In this document: piece by piece, positions 15,838 to 22,345 of the stretch
How the letters are laid out: every line of letters begins with the position of its first letter
Numbering within the stretch: the first letter of the stretch is position 1
Assembly: GCA_964541895.1 (NCBI GenBank)
Contig: CAZISM010000062.1
Coordinates: 1 to 30,657, forward strand
Reading direction: 5' to 3'
Source: CAZISM01 sp964541895
GTDB lineage: Bacteria > Zhuqueibacterota > Zhuqueibacteria > Residuimicrobiales > Residuimicrobiaceae
DNA: 30,657 nt
The notes under the pieces: generated by a model
Told to the model about the DNA's origin: nothing
Databases searched by the model: none
Seen by the model: only the letters and a program-made list of their open reading frames with translations
Made by a program: the position numbers and the translations under genes

Positions 15838-16436
15838 GGCGTTTTGGCAACCGAATCAGGTCGCGGCCGCTTTTGCAGCCGATCCAGTGACAGGTCTACG
15901 CTGCGATGGGCGGTGCCATGCAGATTGGTGATCTGCCAATTCCGCAAACGGCTGTCGGATTCGAACCCGGTGCCGAAGAGCGTATCGCCTTTCAGAGTGA
16001 CAAAACGCACCGTGGTGTCGGAACGAATTTTTTCCAGCGCCTGCACATAATACAGCTTTTCGGTCCACAGGGTCAGGGTATCAGAGACCACATGAACATG
16101 GCCTTTGGCCGTAATGTCGTTGGTGGTTTCCAGCATTTCGCCGGTGTCTGCCGTAAGCGTGGAACGGATTTCGCCGTTTTCACCAAAGAACAACACCTGG
16201 ACGCCCTGATCGAATTTCACCAGCTTTTTCTGGTTAAAGCGAGCCATGTGGCCGTATTTCACGACCGCCTGGCGTTGTCCGTTAACGGTGGAGACCACGG
16301 TCGAGTTCCACCCTTCCTGATCCGGATGCTCGCCGGGACGCGCTGCTGATCGGGGCGGGGCTTCCGGCTCACAGCCGAAGCCGCCTACGAGGATCAGCGT
16401 GGCCGTCAGCACTGTATGTGCTCTGGCACGGTTCAT
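15834..16436 (-). CDS. lptC: LptC-like lipoprotein of the LPS export system
   Basis: This 200-residue protein begins MNRARAHTVLTATLILVGGFGC, a lipoprotein-like signal with Cys22 as the probable lipidated residue, although the lipobox (GGFGC) is weak. The rest is a periplasmic beta-rich domain with GENGEIRSTLTADTGEM and DITAKGHVHVVSDTLTLWTEKLYYV, the OstA/LptC pattern. ATG 16436 is chosen over an upstream start at 16586 because it directly precedes the signal peptide, avoids overlap with lpxL and has GAGG 11 bases upstream. It sits between the acyltransferase and lptA, the normal place for lptC. A lipid anchor instead of a transmembrane helix is common in FCB-type LptC. Confidence 0.87.
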   Translation of the reverse strand: MNRARAHTVLTATLILVGGFGCEPEAPPRSAARPGEHPDQEGWNSTVVSTVNGQRQAVVKYGHMARFNQKKLVKFDQGVQVLFFGENGEIRSTLTADTGEMLETTNDITAKGHVHVVSDTLTLWTEKLYYVQALEKIRSDTTVRFVTLKGDTLFGTGFESDSRLRNWQITNLHGTAHRSVDLSLDRLQKRPRPDSVAKTP

Positions 16437-16440
16437 CGGC

Positions 16441-17370
16441 TCACAACGCCTCTTCGCGCTTGTTGTCCTGCGGCTGTTTTTTCCATCTTTCATGCATCCA
16501 AACCCATTGCTCCGGATATCGGCGTACCATCCGTTCGATGGCGTCGGAACATTTCTGCGTGTTGGTGACAATGTCCGCCTCTTCATCGGCGGTGGTGGTC
16601 AATTCCAGCTCTGGCTGAAATTCCACATGATAGCGGCCGTCAGGCTGCAGATGGATAAAACTGGGAATGATCGCCGCACCGAACTTGCGGGCCAGGATAA
16701 CGGGTCCGCTGGCTGTGTGCGCCGGCCGATTGAAAAAGTTGACAAAAACGCCCTCGACGCTGGTATCCTGATCGATCAGCAATCCCAGGCACTGGTTCTG
16801 ATGCAGCGCGCGCACGATTTCGCGGGTTCCCTTGCCGCGGGCAATGTTGGTGTAGCCGGCCTGATTGCGCCCCTCAACGATCAAACGATCGAGCCGGGGA
16901 TCGTAGGCAGAGCGGCCGACCACCTTGATGGGAAAACCGTTCTGAGCGATCCAGGCGCCCATCAATTCCCAGTTGCCCAGGTGGGCGGTGAGAATAATGG
17001 CGCCGCGGCCACGGCTCAAAGCCGCCTGCAAATGCTCCTGGCCTGCGCTCGTGATCAGTGTGTTGATGCCCTGCTGCAACACCAGCGGCATACGGATGGT
17101 ATCAGCCGCTGCTCTGGCAAAATGCTCAAACACCGCCCGGCCCAGGGCCTCGATCTCCTGCGGGCTCTTTTCCCCGCCATACACCCAGGTGAGATGGCGC
17201 AGGGTCTTTTCACGCTCTTTCCCGGCAAGCCGGAAAGCCAGACGGCCCAGCCGGAGCAAAAGGCCATGCGCTCGTTGCCGGGGCAGCGCGCGCAAAAGCC
17301 ACACCGCCAGCAGAGCGGCCCGGTAGATCAAGTCGTTTTTAATACGTTTGCGTAACGGTTGTGCAGCCAC
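16441..17370 (-). CDS. lpxL: Lipid A late acyltransferase, LpxL/HtrB family
   Basis: This 309-residue lysophospholipid acyltransferase-like enzyme adds a secondary acyl chain to Kdo-lipid A at the inner membrane. It has an N-terminal hydrophobic segment (about residues 15-30) and the catalytic H-x4-E motif in TAHLGNWE (H130, E135). A second block GLLIDQDTSVEGVFVNFFNRPA matches the family's DQ..G..V.FFG region, and the C-terminal EQWVWMHERWK is typical. The GTG start at 17370 shares one base with the kdsD stop. Family membership is clear; which acyl position is modified (LpxL or LpxM) is not. Confidence 0.92.
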   Translation of the reverse strand: MAAQPLRKRIKNDLIYRAALLAVWLLRALPRQRAHGLLLRLGRLAFRLAGKEREKTLRHLTWVYGGEKSPQEIEALGRAVFEHFARAAADTIRMPLVLQQGINTLITSAGQEHLQAALSRGRGAIILTAHLGNWELMGAWIAQNGFPIKVVGRSAYDPRLDRLIVEGRNQAGYTNIARGKGTREIVRALHQNQCLGLLIDQDTSVEGVFVNFFNRPAHTASGPVILARKFGAAIIPSFIHLQPDGRYHVEFQPELELTTTADEEADIVTNTQKCSDAIERMVRRYPEQWVWMHERWKKQPQDNKREEAL

Positions 17371-18383
17371 TATTTTTTAATCCCTGCTTCCAGAACGTCG
17401 TGCAGATGAACCATGCCCACAGCCCGATAGGCGCTGTCGACAACCACCACCTGCATAATGTTGTGCTGTTTCATCACACTCAGTGCTTTGCCGGCCTGGC
17501 TGCCGGTCTGGATCACTTTAACCTGTCTGTTCATGATCTTGTGGGCCTTCACCTGCGTCAGGGCGGATGGATCCTGCAGCAGCCGGCGCACATCGCCATC
17601 GGTGATGATGCCTTGCAGCACCCCCTGTTCATCGAGGACACAGACACAACCGAACCGTTTGCGAGTGATTTCGCCGATGATCTCCTGCAAGCCGGCGCCC
17701 AGAGCAACGGCCGGCAGATGCTCGCCGGTAAACATCAACTCGTCTATCTTTATCAATTTTTTCCCCAGCGAACCGCCGGGGTGCAAAAAGGCAAAATCTT
17801 CGGATTTAAAATTTCTTCGTTTGAGGAGCGCGACGGCCAGCGCATCTCCCATGGCCATAGTCGCCGTCGTGCTGGCGGTCGGGGCGAGATCGTACGGGCA
17901 CGCCTCCTCGTCGACGCCCACATCCAGCACCACATCGCTGCGTTGAGCCAGCGCCGAGCGCAGATTACCGGTCATGGTGATGATCGGCACGCCGATCTTT
18001 TTAAACATGGGGATCAGTTTCGTTATTTCGTCGGTATCGCCGCTTTTAGAGATACAGATGACCAGATCGTTTTTAAGCACCATGCCCAGATCGCCGTGCA
18101 CCCCTTCCGCCGGATGCAAAAAAATCGTAGAGGTGCCGGTGCTGGTAAGCGTCGCCGTTATTTTTTTGCCGACGATGCCGGATTTGCCAATGCCGGTGAT
18201 AATGACCCGGCCCGTGCATTCCAGGATCAACTCTACGGCGCGGGCGAATTCGACCCCCACCCGCTGGCTCAACCTGGCCACGGCTTCGCTTTCGATACGC
18301 AACACTTCGCGGGCACTGGCTATGCTCTCCTGTGCTGCCGGCGATAACGACGCCCCCTGTTTTGTATCGATCGGCCCAGTCAT
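17370..18383 (-). CDS. kdsD: Arabinose-5-phosphate isomerase (KpsF/GutQ family)
   Basis: This 337-residue enzyme converts ribulose-5-phosphate to arabinose-5-phosphate, the first committed substrate of Kdo synthesis. It has an N-terminal SIS domain with GRVIITGIGKSGIVGKKI, STIFLHPAEGVHGDLGM and ISKSGDTDEI, then ALLKRRNFKSEDFAFLHPGGSLGKKL, and two CBS domains in the last 130 residues. ATG 18383 has GGAG 8 bases upstream. It is 19 bp after kdsA in an operon with kdsB, consistent with the Kdo role. Confidence 0.95.
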   Translation of the reverse strand: MTGPIDTKQGASLSPAAQESIASAREVLRIESEAVARLSQRVGVEFARAVELILECTGRVIITGIGKSGIVGKKITATLTSTGTSTIFLHPAEGVHGDLGMVLKNDLVICISKSGDTDEITKLIPMFKKIGVPIITMTGNLRSALAQRSDVVLDVGVDEEACPYDLAPTASTTATMAMGDALAVALLKRRNFKSEDFAFLHPGGSLGKKLIKIDELMFTGEHLPAVALGAGLQEIIGEITRKRFGCVCVLDEQGVLQGIITDGDVRRLLQDPSALTQVKAHKIMNRQVKVIQTGSQAGKALSVMKQHNIMQVVVVDSAYRAVGMVHLHDVLEAGIKK

Positions 18384-18402
18384 GGCACATTCTCCGGGGC
18401 TC

Positions 18403-19245
18403 TCAGGCCGGATAGGTTATCTCCAGCTGCCGGCGCAGGTCGTCGATCCGCTTGACCTGTTCGAGCAGGTTTTCCAGGTTTTGCAGCGGCCACATGCTGG
18501 CGGCATCGCACAGCGCTTCCCGGCAGTTGGGATGGGTTTCGATAAAAATGACTTCACATCCGGCCGCCACGGCGGCGCGCGACAGCGCCGGAACAAATTC
18601 CGGATTACCGCCAGCCGGATCGCTGGAGGAAATACCGTACACCCGGATGGCATGGGTCGGGTCGATCACCACCGGGTAGCCGAAACTTCGCATGATCGGC
18701 AGCGAACGCACGTCGACCACCAGGTTGTGATAGCCGAAAAACGCGCCGCGTTCCGTCAACATGATATCGTGGTTGCCCTCGCCCTCGATTTTGCCGATCA
18801 CGTTTTTCATGTCCTGAGGGGCGAGAAACTGGCCTTTTTTGACGTTGATGGCCTTGCCGGTTTTGGCCGCGGCCACGACCAGCGATGTCTGCATGGAGAG
18901 ATAGGCCGGTATCTGCAGACAATCCAGCACCTCCGCAGCGGCGGCGGCTTCAAACTCGTTATGAATGTCGGACAACACCGGCAGCGCCAGCTCTTTTTTC
19001 AGCTTTTGCAGAATTTTCAGCCCCTCTTCCTGACCAAAGCCCTGAAACGATTTGGCCGACGAACGGTTGTCCTTGAGATAAGAGGACTTGAACACATAGG
19101 GCATGCCAAGGCGATCGGCGATCTTTTTCACCTGCTCGGCGGTCCGAAATACGATATCCTCGCTCTCGATGACACAGGGTCCGGCGATCAGCGCCAGCGG
19201 CTGGCCATGACCGATTTTCACGTTTCCGACGTTAATGGTGCGCAT
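18403..19245 (-). CDS. kdsA: Kdo-8-phosphate synthase (metal-dependent type), with altered active-site motif
   Basis: This 280-residue enzyme is expected to condense arabinose-5-phosphate with phosphoenolpyruvate to Kdo-8-phosphate. The fold signatures LIAGPCVIES, NRSS (60-63) and NVKK (134-137) are present. The metal-site residues Cys24, His198, Glu236 and Asp247 indicate the metal-dependent class. Two normally strict segments differ: the usual RQTDL is MQTSL (residues 118-122), losing the Arg and Asp, and ERGTSFGYNN is ERGAFFGYHN (165-174). The Arg corresponds by alignment to Aquifex Arg106, a substrate-binding residue. ATG 19245 has AGGA 8 bases upstream, and pyrG ends 5 bp before it. The altered residues leave the exact substrate open. 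Confidence 0.85.
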   Translation of the reverse strand: MRTINVGNVKIGHGQPLALIAGPCVIESEDIVFRTAEQVKKIADRLGMPYVFKSSYLKDNRSSAKSFQGFGQEEGLKILQKLKKELALPVLSDIHNEFEAAAAAEVLDCLQIPAYLSMQTSLVVAAAKTGKAINVKKGQFLAPQDMKNVIGKIEGEGNHDIMLTERGAFFGYHNLVVDVRSLPIMRSFGYPVVIDPTHAIRVYGISSSDPAGGNPEFVPALSRAAVAAGCEVIFIETHPNCREALCDAASMWPLQNLENLLEQVKRIDDLRRQLEITYPA

Positions 19246-19250
19246 GCACG

Positions 19251-20318
19251 CTATCCTTCGTTGTTCTGGTCATCCTTGTAATGCAGGGCTGCGGCGACAA
19301 ATTCCCGGAACAGAGGATGGGCATCGAGAGCACGGGATTTCAATTCCGGATGAAACTGTACGCCCACAAACCAGGGATGGTCCGGCCACTCGATCACTTC
19401 CACGAGTTTGGTTTCCGGATTGATGCCGGCAATGCGCAGCCCTTTTTCCTGCAACTGATCCACATACCTGTTATTGACTTCGTAGCGATGGCGGTGACGT
19501 TCCGAGATTTCCGATTTTTTGTAGGCCTTGAACGAGTGGGTCGCCTTTTTCAACTGGCAGCGATACGCTCCCAAACGCATGGTGCCGCCCTTTTGCACCA
19601 CCGGCACCTGTGTCTCCATCAGATCGATGACCGGATGCGGCGTCGAGGGATTGAATTCCGTGCTGTTGGCCTCTTCCAGATTACAGACGTTGCGGCTGAA
19701 TTCGATCACCGCGCACTGCAGGCCGAGACAGATGCCAAAGAACGGGATCCGTTTTTCCCGTGCATAACGAATGGCGCGAATCTTGCCTTCGATGCCNNNN
19801 NNNNNNNNNNNNNNNNNNNNNNNNNNNNNNNNNNNNNNNNNNNNNNNNNNNNNNNNNNNNNNNNNNNNNNNNNNNNNNNNNNNNNNNNNNNNNNNNGCCG
19901 GTTTCTCGCCTTCGCCGGCCTGGAGAATTCTCCGTTTGATCTCATCGGTGATGTGCGGAATGACCTGAACCGTTTTGCCCAGATAATCGCCGCGCCGCTC
20001 GCGCATGATGACGTTGTAATAGATCTGCCCGGTGGTGGTATTGTTGTTGCGCGACATATCGGTATCAATAAAGCGCTCGTAATGGCCCAGATCCAGATCG
20101 GTTTCAGCGCCGTCCTGGGTGACATAGACTTCGCCGTGCTGAAACGGGCTCATGGTGCCGGGATCCACGTTGATATAGGGATCGAGTTTGATGATGGTGA
20201 CGCGATATCCGCGTGCTTTGATCAATCGACCGATGGAGGCGGCGGCAATGCCCTTACCCAGGGAGGAAACGACGCCGCCGGTAAAAAAAACATATTTGGT
20301 TTTCGAATCGTCACTCAT
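19251..20318 (-). CDS. pyrG: CTP synthase, with an internal assembly gap
   Basis: The enzyme makes CTP from UTP, ATP and glutamine. The N-terminal 140 residues (KYVFFTGGVVSSLGKG, LDPYINVDPGTMSP, HGEVYVTQDGAETDLDLGHY) and the C-terminal 181 residues (GICLGLQ with the catalytic glutaminase Cys, and VQFHPE with the His/Glu pair) are intact. They are separated by 100 N at 19797-19896. The family is about 540 residues, so roughly 215 residues (about 650 bp) are missing and the N run is only a placeholder. ATG 20318 overlaps the kdsB stop by 8 bp. Its place between kdsB and kdsA makes sense because CTP is the substrate of KdsB. Confidence 0.95.
   Translation of the reverse strand: MSDDSKTKYVFFTGGVVSSLGKGIAAASIGRLIKARGYRVTIIKLDPYINVDPGTMSPFQHGEVYVTQDGAETDLDLGHYERFIDTDMSRNNNTTTGQIYYNVIMRERRGDYLGKTVQVIPHITDEIKRRILQAGEGEKPXXXXXXXXXXXXXXXXXXXXXXXXXXXXXXXXXXGIEGKIRAIRYAREKRIPFFGICLGLQCAVIEFSRNVCNLEEANSTEFNPSTPHPVIDLMETQVPVVQKGGTMRLGAYRCQLKKATHSFKAYKKSEISERHRHRYEVNNRYVDQLQEKGLRIAGINPETKLVEVIEWPDHPWFVGVQFHPELKSRALDAHPLFREFVAAALHYKDDQNNEG
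19797..19896. other. 100-N scaffold gap inside pyrG; true gap about 0.65 kb
   Basis: Exactly 100 N with no overlap between flanks. Comparison with the CTP synthase family length indicates that the end of the synthase domain, the linker and the start of the glutaminase domain are absent. Confidence 0.9.
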
Positions 20319-21072
20319 ATCCCAGTTCTTTCATGCGTTGTTCGACCAGAGCGATATCAGCAGGGACATCCACACAAACGGGCCTGAAATCACACAGACC
20401 GACTTTGATGATATAACCGTTTTCCAATGCGCGCAGCTGCTCCAGTTTTTCCGCCTGTTCGAGAATGGAAAAATCCAGTTCGTGGTAGTGCAGTAAAAAC
20501 GGCTTGCGATAAGCATAGATGCCGATTTGATCATAATAGGGAAACCGGGCCGGCCAGTCATGCTGGTCCGGCCAATCCCGACCGTACGGGATCACCGCGC
20601 GGGTAAAATAAAGGGCGCGCTGACGCTTGTCGAGCACGATGCGCGCGGTGTTGACATTGTCCAGTTCAGCGGGATCGCTGACCCGGCGGGCCAGGGTCGC
20701 CATCACCGCGTCGTCGTCGGACATAAGCGTCTCGGCGACGAGTTCGAGTGCTGCCGGCTCGATGAGCGGCTCATCGCCCTGCACATTGATGACCACATCC
20801 ACGTCCAGGGGCTCTGCCACCACGGCGACGCGGTCCGTGCCGGATGCCAGGTTCGCGGCGGTCATCACGGCGCGGCCGCCAAAACCCGCAACGGTGTCGC
20901 GAATGCGTTCATCGTCGGTGGCCACGATCAGATGATCGATGCCTCTGGCCAGACGAGCGCGTTCATAAACCCGCTGGATCATGGGCTTGCCGGCGATCAG
21001 GGCCAACGGTTTTCCTGGAAAACGGGAGGAAGCATAGCGGGCCGGGATAATCGCGGCTATGCGCGTGCTCAT
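20311..21072 (-). CDS. kdsB: CMP-Kdo synthetase (3-deoxy-manno-octulosonate cytidylyltransferase)
   Basis: This 253-residue nucleotidyltransferase activates Kdo with CTP before transfer to lipid A. It has IIPARYASSRFPGKPL at the start, ASGTDRVA, NVQGDEPLI with the metal-binding Asp (QGDEP 98-102), LEQAEKLEQLR and VDVPADI near the end. Two usually conserved spots deviate: NPNxVKVV is NVNTARIV (139-146), and the usual basic-His pair before IGIY is Asp-Gln (YDQIGIY, 180-186). ATG 21072 overlaps the gatC stop by ATGA. The family is certain; the exact 3-deoxy sugar acid is slightly open given these changes and those in KdsA. Confidence 0.92.
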   Translation of the reverse strand: MSTRIAAIIPARYASSRFPGKPLALIAGKPMIQRVYERARLARGIDHLIVATDDERIRDTVAGFGGRAVMTAANLASGTDRVAVVAEPLDVDVVINVQGDEPLIEPAALELVAETLMSDDDAVMATLARRVSDPAELDNVNTARIVLDKRQRALYFTRAVIPYGRDWPDQHDWPARFPYYDQIGIYAYRKPFLLHYHELDFSILEQAEKLEQLRALENGYIIKVGLCDFRPVCVDVPADIALVEQRMKELGYE

Positions 21073-21356
21073 CCGATTACCTTGGGAACGCTGAAATAAT
21101 CCATTTTGCGATTAGGGGCATTAGCCAGGGTTTCGTCAGTAGAAAGAGAAGGCTGTTCCACGTCCTCACGAAAAACGTTGGTGACCTCCCACACATGATG
21201 CATCGGCTCGACACCGCTCAGATCCAGCGTGTTCAAAGTTTCCACATACTCGAGAATCTGATTGAATTGAGCAGTAAATTTTTCCTTCTCTTCCTGGGAG
21301 AAGGTCAACTTGGCCAGGTGGGCGATGCGTTCCACCTGTTCGATGGTGACTGACAT
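21069..21356 (-). CDS. gatC: GatC, subunit of Asp/Glu-tRNA amidotransferase
   Basis: This 95-residue protein matches GatC along its length: MSVTIEQVERIAHLAKLTFSQEE at the start, FNQILEYVETLNTLDLSGVEPMHHV in the middle and a C-terminal R.D.....P....LANAP.....YF.VPKVIG. It helps GatA and GatB convert misacylated Glu-tRNA(Gln) or Asp-tRNA(Asn). ATG 21356 has GAGGA 4 bases upstream; an in-frame TTG at 21383 is rejected as it lies inside the promoter region. It is the first gene of the long operon. GatA and GatB are not in the window. Confidence 0.95.
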   Translation of the reverse strand: MSVTIEQVERIAHLAKLTFSQEEKEKFTAQFNQILEYVETLNTLDLSGVEPMHHVWEVTNVFREDVEQPSLSTDETLANAPNRKMDYFSVPKVIG

Positions 21357-21389
21357 GATGTCCTCGGATTCGATATGGCTCAACGCATT

Positions 21390-21418
21390 AATATAGGATA
21401 ATGCTTGAAAAGAGTCAA
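21390..21418 (-). promoter_or_regulatory. Promoter of the gatC/Kdo/Lpt/rpoN/hslVU operon
   Basis: TTGACT (21413-21418) and TATATT (21390-21395) on the minus strand have 17-base spacing, each 5/6 to sigma-70 consensus. They lie 34 bases before the gatC start. A second overlapping TTGACT with TATCCT 5 bases upstream gives an alternative register. Confidence 0.65.
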
Positions 21419-21422
21419 GTCA

Positions 21423-21436
21423 ATTCTCGCGAGAAT
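21423..21436. promoter_or_regulatory. Perfect 14-bp palindrome, possible operator
   Basis: ATTCTCGCGAGAAT is its own reverse complement and lies a few bases upstream of the -35 box of the gatC operon promoter. The regulator is not known. Confidence 0.4.
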
Positions 21437-21606
21437 GGCATAGTTTTTGTAGTTAAATCTGGTAATATTAGTTTTTATAAGGAGATACTACTCGCTACCC
21501 TCAGCGGATTTGCCAGGTGCCGAGAGTGCGCCAACCGTGTTGGCGCATGGTGCGTTGGGCCCGCGCCAAGGGAGAAAATCAGCGGAACGTGGAGGAGCAG
21601 AGGAAT

Positions 21607-21642
21607 AAAAAAAAAGCGCGATCGTCAACGACGTCGCGCTTT
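21607..21642 (-). terminator. Intrinsic terminator after rpmA
   Basis: On the minus strand a perfect 9-bp stem AAAGCGCGA/TCGCGCTTT (21634-21642 with 21613-21621) encloses an inner CGTC/GACG pairing and runs into nine consecutive T. It lies 20 bp after the rpmA stop. Confidence 0.92.
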
Positions 21643-21661
21643 CAGGGCCGGGGAATGCGCC

Positions 21662-21916
21662 TTATACGGGCAGCACATCCACAAATTTTTTGTCTTTGCC
21701 GCGGGTTTCGAACTGCACCTTGCCCGAAATCAACGCAAACAGGGTGTCATCCGAACCACGGCCGACGTTTTTGCCCGGATGAATCCGGGTGCCGCGCTGA
21801 CGAACGATAATGCTTCCTGCATGGACCGCTTCGCCGGCATAACGTTTCACGCCCAGCATCTTGGGATTGCTGTCGCGACCGTTACGAGAACTGCCTACAC
21901 CTTTCTTGTGAGCCAT
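21662..21916 (-). CDS. rpmA: Ribosomal protein L27
   Basis: This 84-residue large-subunit protein reaches toward the peptidyl-transferase centre. It begins MAHKKGVGSSRNGRDSNPKMLGVKRYAG, which matches L27 and shows that no cleavable N-terminal extension of the Firmicutes type is present. GSIIVRQRGTRIHPGKNVGRGSDDTLFA follows. An excellent AAGGAGG lies 5 bases before ATG 21916. It is 34 bp after rplU in the usual order and is followed by a strong terminator. Confidence 0.98.
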   Translation of the reverse strand: MAHKKGVGSSRNGRDSNPKMLGVKRYAGEAVHAGSIIVRQRGTRIHPGKNVGRGSDDTLFALISGKVQFETRGKDKKFVDVLPV

Positions 21917-21950
21917 GAACGCCTCCTTTATACATCACGGCGAAAAACGC

Positions 21951-22262
21951 CTATGCAATGATCTCTTCGATTTGAACGCGCGTCTGCTGCTGACGATGGC
22001 CGTTGCGCAACTTGTAGCCTTTGCGCCGTTTCTTCTTGAACACGATGACCGTATCGGCCTTGTCATGCTTGAGAATCTTGGCCTGCACTTTGGCTCCTGC
22101 GACATAGGGCTGACCCACCTTGACGGACGGACCGTCGGTGAGCATCAACACCTGGTCGAATTCCACCTGGCTGCCCTCTTCCGCGCTGAGGCGAGGGGCA
22201 ACGATTTTTTCGTTTTTGCTGACGCGAAACTGCTGTCCGGCAATATTGACGACGGCGTACAT
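21951..22262 (-). CDS. rplU: Ribosomal protein L21
   Basis: This 103-residue protein begins MYAVVNIAGQQFRVSKNEKI and contains VLMLTDGPSVKVGQPYVAGAKV and FKKKRRKGYKLRNGHRQQQTRVQIEEI, the full L21 pattern. It is of normal length. ATG 22262 is chosen because GGAG lies 9 bases upstream; an in-frame TTG at 22277 falls in the ribosome site itself. Its own strong promoter is at 22311-22339, and rpmA follows. Confidence 0.98.
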   Translation of the reverse strand: MYAVVNIAGQQFRVSKNEKIVAPRLSAEEGSQVEFDQVLMLTDGPSVKVGQPYVAGAKVQAKILKHDKADTVIVFKKKRRKGYKLRNGHRQQQTRVQIEEIIA

Positions 22263-22310
22263 TCGTTCTATCTCCAATAATATAAATTTTATCGCGAAAT
22301 ATAGCCTATA

Positions 22311-22339
22311 AATATAGTAAAAAATCCAAAAAATGTCAA
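22311..22339 (-). promoter_or_regulatory. Strong sigma-70 promoter of rplU-rpmA
   Basis: A perfect TTGACA (22334-22339) and TATATT (22311-22316) on the minus strand are separated by 17 bases in a very A/T-rich gap directly after the RNase G/E gene. This is the best promoter in the window. Confidence 0.75.
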
Positions 22340-22345
22340 TACATT

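Larger units (their letters stand above)
21357..21661. other. Intergenic region between rpmA and gatC, about 305 bp
   Basis: It holds the rpmA terminator (21607-21642), an A/T-rich stretch (21440-21490), the 14-bp palindrome, and the gatC promoter and ribosome site. A plus-strand open frame crosses it but continues antisense through rpmA and has no protein features. No tRNA or other RNA gene was seen. Confidence 0.65.

Noticed and set aside
15834..16586. Longer 250-residue version of LptC
   Set aside because: The extra 50 residues overlap lpxL in another frame, are Arg/Ser-rich and would bury the lipoprotein signal; ATG 16436 is preferred.
21401..21961. Plus-strand open frame of 186 codons across the gatC-rpmA gap
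   Set aside because: It runs through the rpmA terminator and antisense through rpmA, and has no recognisable protein features.
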